Source of the DNA: Amaurobius ferox
Lineage: Eukaryota; Arthropoda; Arachnida; Araneae; Amaurobiidae
Length of the DNA stretch: 64,000 nt
Reading direction: 5' to 3'
NCBI GenBank assembly: GCA_951213105.1
Contig: OX578136.1
Span: 70,596,230-70,660,229 of the forward strand
Each line of letters starts with the position of its first letter. Position 1 is the stretch's first letter. Positions 61,804 through 64,000 of this stretch are shown in pieces. Position numbers and translations under genes: made by a program. Under the pieces are notes generated by a model. It saw only the letters and a program-made list of their open reading frames with translations, was not told where the DNA came from and made no database searches.

Positions 61804-62820
61804 AACACTTTAGTTGAAAAGTGTTTATGACTTTGTTCATTCTGTCTATCTGTCTGTCTGTCTGTCGGTCCGTTAGCACGATAACTGCCGTAAAAGTGAC
61901 TTAATCAAAATGAAATTTTTGTATGTTGTTCAGACGGTCTGTAGGACCTATGGGAATATAAATGAATAATATCACCCAATTAGTTTTGGATTGAACCCGG
62001 GTTGAAAAAATGAAATACATTGAGCCCTATGGGACCTAATTTTTCAAACATTTTTTAGGCGGATTTAAAATTCACAAATCGCTTCGAAAATTTTAGGTAA
62101 TAGTCAAATTGTTCCATAAAATATATAAAAAAAAATCAGCGAAATATATTCAGTAGTTTTTTAAATAAAAATTAAAATAATAATTACACATCTTATATGA
62201 AACGATCACGTGACCATGATATGAAACGATCACATGACCCACTTCAAAATGATATATGGCATCCATCTTGTTTCAAAATCGTGATTTTTTAAAGTTCTTT
62301 TTAATTCATATTGAGTGTCGTATCCGTCATAAAACTACTTTATTTTTGCTTAAATTCTGTGCATCTACGTACTAAAACAACACAATGACAATATATTTGA
62401 GTTTAAATTCTCATTCAAATTTGATTATTTCTACAACTAAGCCTATTTTTCACCTATGTAAAATGTAAACAGCAAAATATGTAGAATGAGTTGTATTAGA
62501 ATTACTGTATTTCTTTAACACAAAATAATTCAGTCCATTAAGTCTGCATGGCTGATATAAATGAAATATTAATTGATTTTATAAAGAGAAGGACGATTTT
62601 TTTCGATGAAGTTTTAAGCATAGAGTTTATGAATTGCAGCTCCATGGTCTTAATTTTTAAATAAAATAAATTCTTATAGTATTGTGATGAATGAAATGAT
62701 CGAAATCCTGCTTTTATAGAGAGATCCAGACGTGTTATTTTTTCTATGACGTCATTTGAATTTATTTCAGTTGTTTTCGATGAAGTTTTCAAATATAATA
62801 AATTATCTTAGTATTATGAT
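61804..62820 (+). repeat. Interspersed repeat family 1 (copy B, longer)
   Basis: It includes the part deleted from copy A: ATGTAAAC and GAATGAGTTGTATTAGAATT near 62,470, then imperfect units around AGAGA(A/T)CCAGACG and TTTTCGATGAAGTTTT (about 62,560-62,790). These match 36,430-36,600 and the minus copy at 22,452-22,830. Confidence 0.7.
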
Positions 62821-63458
62821 AGTTTTAAAAATATTACCGTGGAATGTATTGCATTTTAGAGATATTTATACCAGGCAATTTATATTTCAATGCCGTCATT
62901 TGAATGAAGTTCATTTTTTTCAATGAAGGTTTATGTTTTCAAATATAATAAATCAATGAAGTATTGTGATAAGTTTTAAAATATTACCGAGGAATGTATT
63001 GCATTTTCGACTTTTTTAAATAAAATTGCATTGAAGTTGGAAAGTGTTTCATAATCAGTGCTTTAAGCATGATTGATCTTTCTTGTTTTAATTTTAGGAA
63101 GGCAGAGGATGACAGGAGTCGGGGCGAAAAGGTAGAGTCGGTGTGCAGCTTCACTATCGGAACGTGGATTGAAAAAATAGTAATAGAGATAAATTGTTGC
63201 TCCGAAATGAAAATTATGTAATGAGAAAATGTCATCTTGGTCCAATATGGCAGAGACGAGAATTCGGTTTTCGTTCTTGTATAAATGCAACAATCTTGCT
63301 TTTTAAGAAATGTACTGTGGGTTCTTGTGGAAAACGATTTCTCCCATGGTTCGGCCTCGAAACTGTATTAAACACGAAGTGAAGTTTATCTACAGCGATG
63401 TAAGGCCTGACCCTTATTATGACTTTTGATTTCCGGACTGATTATCGTTGAGTTACTG
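62452..63458 (+). other. 1,007-bp block present only in copy B
   Basis: The left part continues family 1 with three loosely repeated units ending in GGAATGTATTGCATTTT (62,840 and 62,992). From about 63,090 the sequence changes to less AT-rich text (GGAAGGCAGAGGATGACAGG) without a known motif. A 62-codon frame at 63,194-63,382 contains FGFRSCINATILL and is not recognised. Confidence 0.7.
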
Positions 63459-64000
63459 TAGAAGATTAATAAGGTTTCGATTTTTGAAGTTCGTGAACGC
63501 TGTTGGGTGTTCTAGAAGAGTGACGAATTTCTTGTTGTTCCTCAGAGTACCTGTTTTACTAAAGACCCTCGTTCCCAGTATGTAAAAAATTCATCATGAC
63601 AAGCCGGGATGCCAAATTCTACCAGATTAGTATTGGGTATCTAGGTTTCTGATTGCGCTCCTCTAAAACTGTTCTTTTTGAGGTCCCTAAAGTCCATTCG
63701 GATTATTCTTTTCCATAATCCAGGATTTTTTTACCAGATAAAGAGAAGGTAAATCTTTGTTTTATACTCATTTCCCTTCTGGAAAAGTGGAGTGCTAAGA
63801 AATCTAAGTAGGTCTGTGGATTTGAGTAATTTATAATTGTTTATAAGATTGAAAGTCTTGTTTTAACATCATCGTATGTGATTTAAGTGTAACATGAGGC
63901 TGACTTGTAATTATTATGTATCAAGAAGTGTTTGTGCACTCTCTATATTTTCCTTCCTCCAGGGGTATTCTCAGTTGTCACACTCTACCGAGAGCGAGTT

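Larger units (their letters stand above)
57296..64000 (+). repeat. Copy B of the direct duplication, runs off the window
   Basis: 57,296-62,451 corresponds to 12,477-17,632 and 63,459-64,000 to 17,640-18,181. The 1,007 bp at 62,452-63,458 occur only here. The first part of that block continues interspersed family 1 as in the other copies, so B carries the older arrangement. Homology is still perfect at the last base of the window. Confidence 0.97.

Overview
The window looks like AT-rich, repeat-laden intergenic or intronic DNA from an animal, most likely an arthropod and probably a spider or other chelicerate. Signs of this are Helitron-type ends, a Ty3/Gypsy (Metaviridae) remnant, Jockey-like LINE fragments, tRNA-derived SINEs with a (CAA)n tail, (TA)n and TGTC microsatellites, and no long open frames or bacterial-style gene packing. 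The spider guess rests on my memory of similar SINE tails and gag coiled-coil repeats and was not checked. I recognise no intact host gene.

Layout. 1-12,476: largely featureless AT-rich DNA with a long-TIR foldback element (2,676-3,888), a Helitron-like element (about 7,150-7,828), a 58-bp SINE tail insertion (8,155-8,212) and a decayed Ty3/Gypsy element with both LTRs (8,702 to about 11,498), whose 3' LTR carries a SINE. 12,477-18,181: copy A of a large direct duplication. 18,182-31,212: decayed LINE ORF2 pieces mixed with a duplicated acidic coding segment (19,370-20,530), an unrecognised broken ORF pair, a copy of an interspersed family rearranged by what looks like template switching (22,452-23,583), SINEs, and a decayed tandem array of about 485-bp units. 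32,846-34,450: a 20-bp minisatellite. 34,720-48,510: interspersed repeats, a 2.4-kb Helitron (38,322-40,767), a near-complete palindromic foldback element (41,318-41,845), a LINE C-terminal fragment, tRNA-like SINEs and a second Helitron-like element. 48,511-57,295: mostly featureless, with a truncated LINE 3' end flanked by an 11-bp target-site duplication, minisatellites and a (TA)n tract. 57,296-64,000: copy B of the duplication, running off the window end.

The most notable feature is the duplication. About 5.16 kb at 12,477-17,632 and 57,296-62,451 lie in direct orientation 44,819 bp apart. By eye they differ at about 13 positions with no indel. Homology resumes for at least 542 bp (17,640-18,181 and 63,459-64,000) after a 1,007-bp block present only in copy B. 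At that point copy A has a 7-bp filler that repeats sequence 15 bp upstream, the classic scar of a templated end-joining deletion. The best candidate coding exon in the window (minus strand, 13,384-13,632 and 58,203-58,451) lies inside the duplication and I see no difference between its copies. The pair could be a very recent segmental duplication or two haplotypes placed in series by an assembler.

A second theme is a set of near-perfect hairpins with arms of 18-48 bp and loops of 0-15 bp. At least one was clearly created inside a known repeat copy. I found no evidence of a new multi-gene system.
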